From NCBI RefSeq assembly GCF_009497775.1, contig NZ_CP031012.1, positions 3,100,001 to 3,164,000 of the forward strand: a DNA stretch of 64,000 bases. The letters run 5' to 3'. The position numbers and the translations under genes are program-made. Shown piece after piece: positions 42,930-52,111 of this stretch (its first letter is position 1; every line of letters begins with the position of its first letter). The notes under the pieces were generated by a model. That model did not search any database. It saw nothing but the letters and a program-made list of their open reading frames with translations, and was not told the DNA's origin. The stretch comes from Alcaligenes faecalis. Its GTDB lineage: Bacteria > Pseudomonadota > Gammaproteobacteria > Burkholderiales > Burkholderiaceae_B.

Positions 42930-45226
42930 AAAGACTCTCGCAGGTCCACTGCACCACCGGCTTGTGGCAGAACCATATGGCCTGCATCGGGGTGGAACCA
43001 GGTAGAGCGATCCGGCAAGCCCGTCTGCACAGCACGCATGTAGTTATAGCGGTCCAGGGACAGGCTCTGGCTGTCTTGAGCATTACGCACAATATGGGGG
43101 CGCAGGAACACCATCAAATTGGTTTTGGTGCGCTTGCGTTTCTCGTACTTGAAGAGGTTGCCCACCAACGGAATATCGCCCAGCAAGGGAACCGATTGCT
43201 GACCATCCTCAATCGAGTCTTCCAATAAGCCGCCCAGCACAATAATCTGCCCATCATCGACCAGGACATTGGTACTAAGGGCACGTTTACGCGTGACAGG
43301 CGCGCTGGGCGATACCGACATAGTAGGATCCAGGCTGCTGACCTCCTGGTACAGAGCCATCTTGACGGTCCCACCTTCGGAAATCTGCGGACGCACTTTC
43401 AGGGTCAGGCCCACATCCTCGCGCTGAATGGTCTGGAAAGGATTGCTAGCCCCGTCGCCCGTGGTGGTGTATTGCCCCGTCACAAAAGGAACGGTGCGGC
43501 CTACCATGATGCTGGCCTCTTCGTTATCCAGCGTCATCAGGTTTGGAGTGGACAGAATATTGGTGCCCCCCTGGCGTTCCAGCGCACGCGCCAAGACACC
43601 CAGATTGACCACTTGCTGGCCCAGCACATTCACCGTGCCTTTCACCACACCAAGACTTAAACCCGCTGCCAGCGAATCCAGTGTGGTGGCCCCGGCCTTG
43701 GTGATACCGCTGCCGCCCAGATTGGCACCACCCACAAAGCCCGAACCATCCGCAATATTGCCGCCGCCTGTCATCCACTGGATGCCGAACTCAGCCGCAT
43801 TCTCCGCATTCACTTCCACGATCAGGCTTTCAACCAGCACCTGCGCACGGCGTTGATCCAGCTGGTCGATCACTTCACGCAAGCTGCGATAAACCGGATC
43901 GGGGGCCGAAATAATCAGGGTATTGGTGGACGGGTCGGCTTGAACAGTAGCACCACCCGCACTGAAGGCTACGGTGCCACTGGCATTATTGGCGGCACTC
44001 AAACCCATCTCGCCTTGGGGCTGCTGGCCTGCCGTTGCCGAAGTCGTCATGGCCTTGGCACCGCCAGTGGTGTTGGCATTGGTATCAGGAGCCAGACTAT
44101 TGTTGTTCTGCTGCTGATTCCCGGTAGCCGTGTTCCCCGAACCCGATTGTCCGGTCAAGGCAGCTCGCAACACTTCCGCCAGTTGCACGGCCTGGGCATT
44201 ACGCAGATAGACCACATGCAGATTGCCCTTATTGCTTTCCGGGCTGTCGATACGGCGTATCAGGTCACGTGCCAGATCCAGGCGGGCCGGACTGCCTGCA
44301 CGCACCAGCACGGAGTTGCTGCGCGGGTCTGCCACCACGGTAATGCGCTGTGCTACATCGTTGCCGGGCGTGTCCAGCATTTGCGAGGCCAAAGCAGCTA
44401 CATCCAGAGCCACCCCGTAATCAATCGGGATGATGTCCGTATTCAATCCTGCGGGGGTATCGATCCCGGCAATCACCTGAGCAATACGGTCCAGATTGTC
44501 GCCATAGTCGGTCACGACCAGGGTGTTATTGGAGGGGTAAGCATTGATAGGGTTGTTCGGCGAAATCATGGGCCGCAACACCGGCACCAGGGCCGTAGCG
44601 TTTTCATAACGCAGGGTGAACACACGGGTTTCCAGCTCGCCACTGCCGCTGGCCCCGGCACCGGCGGCACGCACGGCACCGCCTTGTTGACGCGCTTCGG
44701 CTTCAGGCACAACCCGGCTGACCTTGCCATTACGCAATACCGCAAAGCCTTGCATACGCAGGGCAGACAGCAGCATCTCGTAGGCGGTACGGGCATCTAC
44801 CGGCACCTCGGACACCAGGGTCAGTTGTCCTTTTACGCGTGGGTCCACGATAAAGTTCTGGCCGGTAAAACGCGCCAAGGCGGCCACCACACCGTCCAGC
44901 TCGGCATCCACAAAATTCAGCGTAATGTCGTTGCCTTGCGGGAACTCGGCCGGGTCGGGCAAGTCGATCGGAGCCGCACTGCCCCCGACACGCTGCGGAA
45001 CCCGACGCGTCACGGCAGGCGACGGCGTATTGCTATTGGCAAAGCGCGGGTCTGCCTGGGTACTACGCACAGGCGTCTTGCCGACCGAGGCGAAAAACGA
45101 AGAAGGATCGGGACCGGGTTCAGGCTTCTGACCATTGCTCGCACAGGCGCTCAACAGCGCGGCTGCACCCAGGCTCAAAAGGAAGCGAGGCCGCAGCCCA
45201 GGAAGTCGTTTAGTCAAGGTACTCAT
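42926..45226 (-). CDS. gspD: Type II secretion secretin GspD (lipoprotein type)
   Basis: Outer-membrane secretin of 766 residues: N0 domain (about 90-160), three N1-N3 ring domains, a Gly/Asn/Gln-rich insertion at about 370-420, and the secretin core (about 500-735, ending with VPLLGDIPLVGNLFKY). The signal peptide ends LLSAC, a lipobox, so this looks like a self-piloting lipoprotein secretin of the HxcQ kind, and no pilotin gene is nearby. ATG at 45226 chosen over TTG 45232. Forms the exit channel for folded proteins. Confidence 0.94.
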   Translation of the reverse strand: MSTLTKRLPGLRPRFLLSLGAAALLSACASNGQKPEPGPDPSSFFASVGKTPVRSTQADPRFANSNTPSPAVTRRVPQRVGGSAAPIDLPDPAEFPQGNDITLNFVDAELDGVVAALARFTGQNFIVDPRVKGQLTLVSEVPVDARTAYEMLLSALRMQGFAVLRNGKVSRVVPEAEARQQGGAVRAAGAGASGSGELETRVFTLRYENATALVPVLRPMISPNNPINAYPSNNTLVVTDYGDNLDRIAQVIAGIDTPAGLNTDIIPIDYGVALDVAALASQMLDTPGNDVAQRITVVADPRSNSVLVRAGSPARLDLARDLIRRIDSPESNKGNLHVVYLRNAQAVQLAEVLRAALTGQSGSGNTATGNQQQNNNSLAPDTNANTTGGAKAMTTSATAGQQPQGEMGLSAANNASGTVAFSAGGATVQADPSTNTLIISAPDPVYRSLREVIDQLDQRRAQVLVESLIVEVNAENAAEFGIQWMTGGGNIADGSGFVGGANLGGSGITKAGATTLDSLAAGLSLGVVKGTVNVLGQQVVNLGVLARALERQGGTNILSTPNLMTLDNEEASIMVGRTVPFVTGQYTTTGDGASNPFQTIQREDVGLTLKVRPQISEGGTVKMALYQEVSSLDPTMSVSPSAPVTRKRALSTNVLVDDGQIIVLGGLLEDSIEDGQQSVPLLGDIPLVGNLFKYEKRKRTKTNLMVFLRPHIVRNAQDSQSLSLDRYNYMRAVQTGLPDRSTWFHPDAGHMVLPQAGGAVDLRESL

Positions 45227-45239
45227 AGTCAAAATATCG

Positions 45240-45986
45240 TTATTCCTGCTTGCTAGTCGTTGTGGCTATTCGCCATTGGGTCACACCCTGACGCTGAGGC
45301 CCCAAGGCCTCTAATAACTCTTTGAATCGTTGATCGTCGGCTTGTTTGGCTTGGGCCCGTCCTTCAAACAGCCCGCCATCCGGCCCCCACTGACCTTGAC
45401 CTGCCAAGGTCAAATCCCCCGCCAGGGTTCGCAGGCTAAGCTGCACGCCCTTGCCCTTGCGGCTGACTGCCAATTGGTAATCACCCAGCTCGGCCTGGGC
45501 CGCTAAAGCAGAGCGCGCATTGCGCCAATCCAGCTCCAGCAACGGTCCGTTTTCAGCGGCCAGCGCCTGACTGGGCCAGCGCAGCTGCAATTGCCCTTGC
45601 GGCTGCACGGTCTGCAACAAGGGATGCAAGCGTCCTAATAGCGCGGCGGGAGCCGTCAGGCTTTGGCCCGAAATACGCCAACCTTGCAGGCTGGCCTGCA
45701 GACGCACAGGCTGGTCCAGCCAGCCATGGCTTAATTCCATTTGCGGCCAGGGCGTCAAACGCCAGCGCCAGCTGACAGGGCCAGGAACGGTGCGAGCCAA
45801 CAGCCCCGAACCGACTACCAGCAAGCCTTGCCCGGAAGCCAGACTGCCGTGTGCCGTTTCCAGCCGTAGCGGCAACTGCGCGGGCTGCCAGGCCAGCATC
45901 ATGCGGGCAGGCAGAAAGGGCACAGCGGCCAGCAGCAGGCACAGTGCCAGCAAGGCCCACGCCATGATCTTTGCCAGTTTCTTCAT
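45240..45986 (-). CDS. gspN: Type II secretion protein GspN
   Basis: Bitopic inner-membrane protein of 248 residues with one N-terminal membrane segment (IMAWALLALCLLLAAVPFLP) and a beta-rich periplasmic domain, consistent with the GspN/PulN family. Position between gspM and gspD supports this. Its stop precedes the gspD start by 13 bp, and its start overlaps gspM by 4 bp. GspN is present in only some T2SS and its precise role is unsettled. Confidence 0.85.
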   Translation of the reverse strand: MKKLAKIMAWALLALCLLLAAVPFLPARMMLAWQPAQLPLRLETAHGSLASGQGLLVVGSGLLARTVPGPVSWRWRLTPWPQMELSHGWLDQPVRLQASLQGWRISGQSLTAPAALLGRLHPLLQTVQPQGQLQLRWPSQALAAENGPLLELDWRNARSALAAQAELGDYQLAVSRKGKGVQLSLRTLAGDLTLAGQGQWGPDGGLFEGRAQAKQADDQRFKELLEALGPQRQGVTQWRIATTTSKQE

Positions 45987-46534
45987 GAAGGATCTCCCGC
46001 GCGCAGCACAATGCGGCCATCCAGCAGACCTGCACGTTCACGGCTATCCACCACAGAGCGATTCATGCTGACTTCCTGCACCGCAAAGCCCAGCACACGG
46101 GGGGCGTGCATCAACCAATCCATCAAGGCGGGAGCCGCCACGGCTTGGCAGACCAGAACACGCTGCTCAGCCTGAGGCTCCTCTGTCTGGCACTGGGTAC
46201 CCAGGGTCTGCAAGCTGCGCTGCAAGGCCTTGTCCTGTCCTTGCGCGTCCGCAGGCGCTACCAGTTCTTTATCCAGCACCTGAATCTGCGCCAGCACAGT
46301 TTGCAATTGCGCCATCTCGTATTGCAGACGGGGCAGCTCCTGTTTTGCCAAAGCCAGATCACGAACGGCAGGACGTAGCAGCAGCAACCACAGCAACATC
46401 AACACCAGCAAAGCGCCCAAGACCGACAAGGCCAATTGATCCCGACGGCTCAAGGCTTGCCAGTACTGTCTGGCTATCGAAAGCTTGCTTTGCAGGGTCA
46501 GCAGTACAGGCTGGAGGGCCGTGAATTTGCTCAT
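45983..46534 (-). CDS. gspM: Type II secretion protein GspM
   Basis: Assembly-platform protein of 183 residues: short cytosolic N-terminus, one membrane segment (LSVLGALLVLMLLWLLLL), a coiled-coil (about 60-95) and a ferredoxin-like periplasmic domain (CQAVAAPALMDWLMHAPRVLGF). ATG at 46534 (MSKFTALQP) overlaps the end of gspL; longer upstream reading rejected. It pairs with GspL and GspC at the inner membrane. Confidence 0.9.
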   Translation of the reverse strand: MSKFTALQPVLLTLQSKLSIARQYWQALSRRDQLALSVLGALLVLMLLWLLLLRPAVRDLALAKQELPRLQYEMAQLQTVLAQIQVLDKELVAPADAQGQDKALQRSLQTLGTQCQTEEPQAEQRVLVCQAVAAPALMDWLMHAPRVLGFAVQEVSMNRSVVDSRERAGLLDGRIVLRAGDPS

Positions 46535-47496
46535 TGCTGCGCCCCCTGCTGGCTGGACGCCTGCGCTGCTTTGCTGAAGCCAATTTCCCATTGGCGGGCG
46601 GACTCGCCCTGCTTCCACTCCAGATCCGATTCAGCTGGCAAAGGCTGTGCAGGCAGCTCGCTGGCCAGAGTCAAAAGCAATTGCTGATCTTTGAAATTCA
46701 ATGCCCGCACCTGTCCTTGCAAGGCCGGCCACTGCACGGCGCTGGCCATCAATAAACGATCAAAGGGAGCCGAGGCCGGGCTCTTCTCGGCCAATAAACC
46801 ATCGCGATGCTGTCTGGCCTGCGTCAAGGGTGCGACGATGACGGGTAAATGCGGCAAGGCTTGCCGAACAGCCTGTTCCATCTGGGTCTGTACCTGCTTC
46901 ATTTGAGAGCGCAGCGATTGCGCCTGCTGCTGCAAGACCAGGGTCCAGCTCAACACCGCCGCCAAGGTCCACCACAGGCTTTGTCGCAGCACACTGCTTC
47001 CGCCATTCGATGCCATCTCGGGCATCAGCAAGGAGCAGGCGGGTACGGTCAGCGTTTGGCCTTGCCCCTGCCTGTCCTGCTCATGGCCATCGGACCAGGC
47101 ATAGACTCCACTCAAGGGCAGCCCCAACTGGCGCGCCTGCTCCCCCAAGGCCAGCAGGGGCAGGCGCTCCGTCCAGGCCAATTGACTCATCCCGGAAGGC
47201 CCCGGTGCCGAACAGGCCACCCACACCTGTTCGATAGGGCTCAAGCACATGGGCTCGACCGCACTGCATGCCACCGCCTGCCGCCGCGAAGCGCTGACCG
47301 AAGGAATACGCGCTTCCGTCACCGTCGCCATACCCGCAGGCAGGACCAGTTCCAAAGACCGGGCCAGTGCCTTGAACTCCTGCACCTCTCCCCGCCCACG
47401 GCGCAGCACCTTGGCGCGCTTGTCCCGCAGCACAAAGTCCACCGGCTGATCCAGCCTGGGCGGAGAGTCCAAATAAATACGCAGCACTTTGCTCAT
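46531..47496 (-). CDS. gspL: Type II secretion protein GspL
   Basis: Bitopic platform protein of 321 residues: an N-terminal cytosolic actin-like domain (about 1-160) that recruits GspE, a membrane segment (LWWTLAAVLSWTLVLQQQ, about 173-190), coiled coil and periplasmic domain with C-terminal sequence RALNFKDQQLLLTLAS. ATG at 47496 gives the family-like start MSKVLRIYL. Overlaps gspM by 4 bp and follows gspK by 4 bp. Confidence 0.9.
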   Translation of the reverse strand: MSKVLRIYLDSPPRLDQPVDFVLRDKRAKVLRRGRGEVQEFKALARSLELVLPAGMATVTEARIPSVSASRRQAVACSAVEPMCLSPIEQVWVACSAPGPSGMSQLAWTERLPLLALGEQARQLGLPLSGVYAWSDGHEQDRQGQGQTLTVPACSLLMPEMASNGGSSVLRQSLWWTLAAVLSWTLVLQQQAQSLRSQMKQVQTQMEQAVRQALPHLPVIVAPLTQARQHRDGLLAEKSPASAPFDRLLMASAVQWPALQGQVRALNFKDQQLLLTLASELPAQPLPAESDLEWKQGESARQWEIGFSKAAQASSQQGAQQ

Positions 47497-47500
47497 CACT

Positions 47501-48361
47501 TCAACGAATCCAGACAATCCGGCTGCGGTCCGCAGCCCTGTTGATCAGGGCCTGGGTCGCCACCCGGCTATGGTCAAGTCGCAACTCACCACTTAATAAA
47601 AACCACTCGCTGCGCACACTCAGCGTTTGCCCTTCCAGCGCCTCCTGACGTTGCAAGCGGGCTTGCACATCAGCCTGATCCCGGAACCACTGGCCCCGGT
47701 CGCGCTGCTCCAGCAGGCCACGCCACTCCACCAGGCTGACGGACGGCTGCACCGCCGCCAGCACCTGGGCACTGGCGGTATTCACATTCACGGATTTGGC
47801 TTGCGGCAGATAGCTGAGATAAGGCTCCAGCTGCTTGGCCTGTTGCGCTGCATTGGGAAAGAAGTCCTGCAAATGGGAAGGCCAGGGAGCTTGCCCGACC
47901 TGCGCCCGCTCCAACCGCTGGGCCAGTTCCAAAGCCAGCGACGGCGGCTGCTGCACACTGCCCAGCAGTTGCTCCAAGGCCTGCACGTAGCGGGCCTGAA
48001 TACGGCCATCGCGCAGCAATAAGGCCAGATTGAATTTGCCCTGCTCGTCCTGGATATAGCCGGAGAAGTAAGCCGCACGGGTCTTGTCCGGAGTCTCTAT
48101 CTTCAGCTCGCTCAGAGCCTGCGCCCACAGTCCGCCTTTATGGGTGACAGCGGAACGCTGCAAGTCCAGACGCAAGACCAGCACGGCCCAATCCAGCGCG
48201 CCACGCAGCAGCCAGTTGGCCTGCATGTAATCGCGCTCGCTGGCCAACTGCGTTGCCAGCCCGCTTTGACGCTGCACAATGCCCATGGTGGCAATGGACA
48301 CTGCCATCACAACCACTAGCGCATTGATCACCGCCATGCCTTGTTGGGATACTCGTTTCAT
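47501..48361 (-). CDS. gspK: Type II secretion minor pseudopilin GspK
   Basis: Large minor pseudopilin of 286 residues. A class III signal (MKRVSQQGMAVINALVVVMAV) lacks the usual Glu at +5, which is typical of GspK at the pseudopilus tip. The globular domain includes VNVNTASAQVLAA, the helix-hairpin-like stretch conserved in GspK. The start overlaps gspJ by 4 bp. Processing needs a prepilin peptidase that is not in this window. Confidence 0.93.
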   Translation of the reverse strand: MKRVSQQGMAVINALVVVMAVSIATMGIVQRQSGLATQLASERDYMQANWLLRGALDWAVLVLRLDLQRSAVTHKGGLWAQALSELKIETPDKTRAAYFSGYIQDEQGKFNLALLLRDGRIQARYVQALEQLLGSVQQPPSLALELAQRLERAQVGQAPWPSHLQDFFPNAAQQAKQLEPYLSYLPQAKSVNVNTASAQVLAAVQPSVSLVEWRGLLEQRDRGQWFRDQADVQARLQRQEALEGQTLSVRSEWFLLSGELRLDHSRVATQALINRAADRSRIVWIR

Positions 48362-48957
48362 AGCAGCATCACCACTTTGCGGTATGGGTGCTCCTGCCCT
48401 TCCAATTGCACGGTCAGCTCTATGCCAGTCGCCGCTGCTCCGGCCTGCTCAGGCCACGGCCAGCTTTGCCAGCCACGCGCCGGAATCCAGATACGCAAGT
48501 TCCAGGCAGTAACCTGCTCCAGCACATCTTGCAAAGGGCCCAGCTCGGGCAAGGGATACACCGTTCCCGCCTGGGCAATGGCCCGTTGCAACACGCCTTG
48601 CTGCAAACGCCATTGAATCTGCTGGGTTCCTGCACCAGCCTCCGCACGGCGCTCAATCATCAGAATGGCCGGGCCTTCGCCCTTGGCTTGCCAGCGAATA
48701 CTGGCAGGCAATACCGCCATCGCCCCTGTCGGGTCGGCAGGACTGGACGCGGTGGGTAGATGCAGTTCCAGATCCCGGCCCATTTGGGATAGGACATTGA
48801 ACAAGGCCTGGGTCTGACGTGCCTGTCGGCCAAGCTGTTCATCCGCATGCAGGACCGCATCCAGACCACGCCAGGACATCAGGCTGATCAAGGCCATGAT
48901 GGTCAAGGCCACCAGCATTTCCACCAGAGTGAAGCCCTCCTGGCCTGCGTCTGTCAT
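48358..48957 (-). CDS. gspJ: Type II secretion minor pseudopilin GspJ
   Basis: Minor pseudopilin of 199 residues. Prepilin motif GFTLVEMLVALTIMALISLM with Gly/Phe cleavage and Glu5, followed by MSWRGLDAVLHADEQ, characteristic of GspJ. ATG 48957 gives a short 8-residue leader (MTDAGQEG), correct for this family; the longer reading is rejected. Overlaps gspI and gspK by 4 bp. Part of the tip complex with GspK and GspI. Confidence 0.93.
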   Translation of the reverse strand: MTDAGQEGFTLVEMLVALTIMALISLMSWRGLDAVLHADEQLGRQARQTQALFNVLSQMGRDLELHLPTASSPADPTGAMAVLPASIRWQAKGEGPAILMIERRAEAGAGTQQIQWRLQQGVLQRAIAQAGTVYPLPELGPLQDVLEQVTAWNLRIWIPARGWQSWPWPEQAGAAATGIELTVQLEGQEHPYRKVVMLL

Positions 48958-49313
48958 GGCAAGGACGCCAAAGTCGCGTGTAGCTCGGCCAGCACGGGGC
49001 CTTTGGGCAAGGACGCTTGTACCGTTACCTGACGAAAGAAACGATTGGCCGTGGCTTGCACGGTTTGCTTGCACTGCAAATTCAAGGAGCCCTGGCGACA
49101 CGCGACCACGGTTTCACCCGGCTCGGGAAACAGGCGGCGCAGGCGCATCTCGGCCACCACACCATCCACGGCCAGCAGCGCCAGGCTGCGTTCATGCATG
49201 GCCTGACTACCGGAGGCGCTAAGGCCCAGCGCACGCAATCCGGCGGTCAAGGCCACCGAGACGATTGCCAGTGCAATCAATACTTCAATCAAACTCATGC
49301 CACGCTCTGTCAT
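48954..49313 (-). CDS. gspI: Type II secretion minor pseudopilin GspI
   Basis: Minor pseudopilin of 119 residues with leader MTERG and prepilin motif MSLIEVLIALAIVSVAL; RALGLSAS and the short beta domain (FFRQVTVQASL) fit GspI. Overlaps gspH and gspJ by 4 bp each. Forms the pseudopilus tip with GspJ and GspK. Confidence 0.93.
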   Translation of the reverse strand: MTERGMSLIEVLIALAIVSVALTAGLRALGLSASGSQAMHERSLALLAVDGVVAEMRLRRLFPEPGETVVACRQGSLNLQCKQTVQATANRFFRQVTVQASLPKGPVLAELHATLASLP

Positions 49314-49780
49314 GACTGCACATCAAAACGGCCCGTCGGGTCGCTGCGTAAATGCAGGACCTCGTGACCATCATCCAGCTCCAGCTGACGCGGCGCGGAC
49401 AACCATTCATTCACAAAAACCCACGGCCCTGCCGGCTCCAGACGCACACGCAGCGACTCCAGAGTCCAGGATCGTTGGGGAAACAATTGGGCAAATCGGG
49501 CCTGATCACGCTGCCAGCCCGGCGTGGGGCTGGAGCCATCGGTAGCGTCCGGGATCAGGCTGAAGCGATAGCCTTGCTGATCCGCGGTCCAGGCCACGCT
49601 GCGCCCGCTTTCACGCACATAGCTTTGCAATTCGGCCAGACGCAGGGCCAGTTGGCGGGCCTCTCGCTGTATTCCCTGATCCCGGTCCAGTACCAGCACG
49701 CTTAAACCTGCGCTGCTGACAATGCCCACGATCAGCAAGACCACCAGGGTCTCGATCAAGGAAAAGCCCCGCTGTGCCAC
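49310..49780 (-). CDS. gspH: Type II secretion minor pseudopilin GspH
   Basis: Minor pseudopilin of 156 residues, GTG start giving MAQRGFSLIETLVVLLIVGIV with the prepilin Gly-Phe site and Glu5. The globular domain (RQLALRLAELQSYVRES, YRFSLIPDA) fits GspH, which links the tip to the major pseudopilin shaft. One base after gspG, 4-bp overlap with gspI. Confidence 0.9.
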   Translation of the reverse strand: MAQRGFSLIETLVVLLIVGIVSSAGLSVLVLDRDQGIQREARQLALRLAELQSYVRESGRSVAWTADQQGYRFSLIPDATDGSSPTPGWQRDQARFAQLFPQRSWTLESLRVRLEPAGPWVFVNEWLSAPRQLELDDGHEVLHLRSDPTGRFDVQS

Positions 49781-49781
49781 A

Positions 49782-50252
49782 TCAGTCCCAATTGCCTATA
49801 TCGGCATCGCTGCCCGACCCACCGGCCTGCCCGTCCGCCCCCAGCGAGAACACATCAATCTCGCCATGAACACCGGGCTGCAGATACTGGTACGGATTGC
49901 CCCAAGGATCATTGGGCAGACGGTCCATATAAGGACGCCAGTTGCGTGGCTCGGGCGGTTGAGCAGGTCGCTGGTGCAACGCCGCCAAGCCCTGAGCAGT
50001 ACTGGGGTAACGGCCGTTATCCAGGCGGTACAGCTTCAATGCCTGTGTCAATGCAGCAATATCCTGACGAGCGGCCACTGCACGAGCCTGATCGGGACGG
50101 TCCATCAGGCTGGGGACAACCAGGGCCGCCATAATGCCCATGATGACCACCACCACCATGACCTCAATCAGAGAAAAACCTTGTTGAGCGCGGGACTGAA
50201 GCGAGCCGGCCAAACGGCGTGCCGGACGGCGAGAGAAAGTAGATCGAGACAT
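49782..50252 (-). CDS. gspG: Type II secretion major pseudopilin GspG
   Basis: Major pseudopilin of 156 residues. A longer than usual basic leader (about 24 residues with RR pairs) precedes QQGFSLIEVMVVVVIMGIMA. The GspG hallmarks follow: ALKLYRLDNGRYPSTAQGL, PYMDRLPNDPWGNPYQYL and the calcium-binding SLGADGQAGGSGSDADIGNW end. First gene of the minus-strand gsp operon, divergent from the gspC-like gene. An internal start nearer the cleavage site is possible but none was preferred. Confidence 0.95.
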   Translation of the reverse strand: MSRSTFSRRPARRLAGSLQSRAQQGFSLIEVMVVVVIMGIMAALVVPSLMDRPDQARAVAARQDIAALTQALKLYRLDNGRYPSTAQGLAALHQRPAQPPEPRNWRPYMDRLPNDPWGNPYQYLQPGVHGEIDVFSLGADGQAGGSGSDADIGNWD

Positions 50253-50381
50253 GAGAAGGAAATAAGCTACCCAAAAAAACCCAAGCTCTTGTCATACGGG
50301 CTTCATGCAGCACACGCACACTAAGAGCCCTTAAGACAGCCATATCGGCCGTCTGCCAAAGCACTATGCAATGCAGTCTAA

Positions 50382-50822
50382 ATGGGTATTATTTCCGCCA
50401 TATTTCCGTCACATCTTTGGCTGCGTCTGTGTCAGGCCGGTATTGCTCTGGCCCTGATCAACCTGCTGATCAATCTGTTCCTGCCCTCGGAGGGAACGAT
50501 TGCGCCGGTGCTGGATGAAGATCATCGCGAACAGATCAGCACACGACAAATTGCGCAGTGGTTTGGAGGCAGTACCGCGCTGCCCGAGCTGCGCTTGCAC
50601 GGCATGATTGTGAGCGGCCAGGCTGGCGCGGCCCTGCTCAGCATCAATCAGCAGCCGGTACGTGCGTATCGCCCTGGCCAGGAGCTGGCGCCGGGCGTAC
50701 TGCTGGATTCGCTGCAACGCGAGCACATTGTGATTACGGTTGATGCCGTGCCCCAACAAATCGCCACCGAGCGCAAAGGCCCCGCCCTCATTCCCGGTAT
50801 CCAGCAAGGGGCTAAGCCCTGA
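50382..50822 (+). CDS. gspC: Short GspC-like type II secretion protein
   Basis: Inner-membrane protein of 146 residues: one membrane segment (LCQAGIALALINLLINLFL) and a periplasmic HR domain (about 60-130, LPELRLHGMIVSGQAGAALLSINQQPVRAYRPGQEL) that in GspC contacts the secretin. It lacks the C-terminal PDZ or coiled-coil domain, making it half the usual size. It is transcribed away from gspG, with a 129-bp shared promoter region. Identity rests on the HR domain and position. Confidence 0.82.
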   Translation: MGIISAIFPSHLWLRLCQAGIALALINLLINLFLPSEGTIAPVLDEDHREQISTRQIAQWFGGSTALPELRLHGMIVSGQAGAALLSINQQPVRAYRPGQELAPGVLLDSLQREHIVITVDAVPQQIATERKGPALIPGIQQGAKP

Positions 50823-50877
50823 ATGGAAGAGTTAGCAGTATGATTTAAAGCTGTCTTTCTTCTTCACCCTGGTGGGT

Positions 50878-52011
50878 ATGCCTGCTTTACTTCGTCACTG
50901 GTTTGACAGCCTGCGCCCCAAGTCGCTAGCCATTGCACGCCCTGAAATGCTGCGTGCCACGCTAGGCGCCACGCTTAGTGTGCTGATTGTTTCCTCGCTT
51001 AGCCTGTATCTGTCGGATTTTGCACACACGCATCATTGGTTGGTGGCATCCCTCGCCGCCAGTGCCTTGCTGATCTTTCTGGTACCAACCAGCCCTCTGG
51101 CTCAACCCTGGAACATATTGCTGGGCAATCTGGTGGGCGCGCTCACAGGCATTACCTGTGCAGTGCTGCTCCCTCATCCGATTGCTGCCATTACGATGGC
51201 CGTCTGCGTTGCCATGCCCATCATGCTGGCCCTGCGCTGCGTGCACCCGCCCAGTCTGGCTATGGCGGTCTTTCCTGCCCTGAATGGTATTCAGAACTAC
51301 GATTTCGTCCTGTTTCCGGTACTGTTTGACTCCTGCGTGCTGATCCTTCTGGGCATGTTGTACAACCGCCTGACCGGCGTGGCTTACCCGCCAGTACACA
51401 AGCCCGCAACACGCCCCGCCGCAACTCCTGCCCGCTTTACGGACCAGGATTACGATGCGGCCTTGAGCCACTACAACCAGACGCTGAACATCAGCCACGA
51501 TGACCTGGAAAAGCTGGTCAGCTATGTGCACCAGTCTGCCTTCCGGCGCAATCTGGGCACCCGCCGTTGCTCCACCCTGATGAATGATGCTCCCCTGTCC
51601 TGCCAGGTCAGCACGCCCCTGCAACAAGCCTGGGACATGATGCGCGAGCGCAAGATCAAGGCTTTGCCGGTACTGGATCAGAACAAGCACGTGATTGGTA
51701 TCTTGGCCCTGTCGGACTTCTTGCAGCGTGCCGGGCTGGATCAACCGGATAATCTGCGCCAGCGACTCAAGCGCTTTTTAAGCCCCCGGCAGCGTGCCGC
51801 GCCCACAGTAGCCGAGATCATGACCACACCTGCCGTCACCGCCAATGCAAACTGGTCGGTGGCCGAGCTGATTCCCCTGTTCAGCCAGGGTCGCCATCGC
51901 CATATGCCGGTGGTCAATGATCACAAGGAGCTGGTGGGCATGATCACCCAATCTGATCTGATGCTGGAGCTGTTCAGAATCCTGCAGCCCGCACGCGGCA
52001 AGCCGGATTGA
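50878..52011 (+). CDS. HPP family membrane protein with two CBS domains
   Basis: Protein of 377 residues: an N-terminal HPP transmembrane domain (about 25-165, four or five helices, with CVHPPSLAMAVFPALNG carrying the HPP motif) and a cytosolic tail with two CBS domains (about 235-290 and 315-370). HPP proteins include nitrite transporters in cyanobacteria and plants; CBS pairs sense adenine nucleotides. ATG 50878 or GTG 50872 is the start; neither has a strong ribosome site. Substrate unknown. Confidence 0.85.
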   Translation: MPALLRHWFDSLRPKSLAIARPEMLRATLGATLSVLIVSSLSLYLSDFAHTHHWLVASLAASALLIFLVPTSPLAQPWNILLGNLVGALTGITCAVLLPHPIAAITMAVCVAMPIMLALRCVHPPSLAMAVFPALNGIQNYDFVLFPVLFDSCVLILLGMLYNRLTGVAYPPVHKPATRPAATPARFTDQDYDAALSHYNQTLNISHDDLEKLVSYVHQSAFRRNLGTRRCSTLMNDAPLSCQVSTPLQQAWDMMRERKIKALPVLDQNKHVIGILALSDFLQRAGLDQPDNLRQRLKRFLSPRQRAAPTVAEIMTTPAVTANANWSVAELIPLFSQGRHRHMPVVNDHKELVGMITQSDLMLELFRILQPARGKPD

Positions 52012-52030
52012 ACATAAAGGCTCAGCCCAA

Positions 52031-52069
52031 ATAAAAATCCCCACTGTTTGCCATCGCCAAACAGTGGGG
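52031..52069 (-). terminator. Intrinsic terminator of hppD
   Basis: A 12-bp stem (CCCCACTGTTTG with CAAACAGTGGGG, 52039-52069) followed on the minus strand by ATTTTTATT, 43 bp after the hppD stop. It may also act on the plus strand at the end of the HPP-CBS gene. Confidence 0.82.
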
Positions 52070-52111
52070 ACAGATCAGCGCCAGTACAGTGAGCACCGGC
52101 ACAGAACCTTT

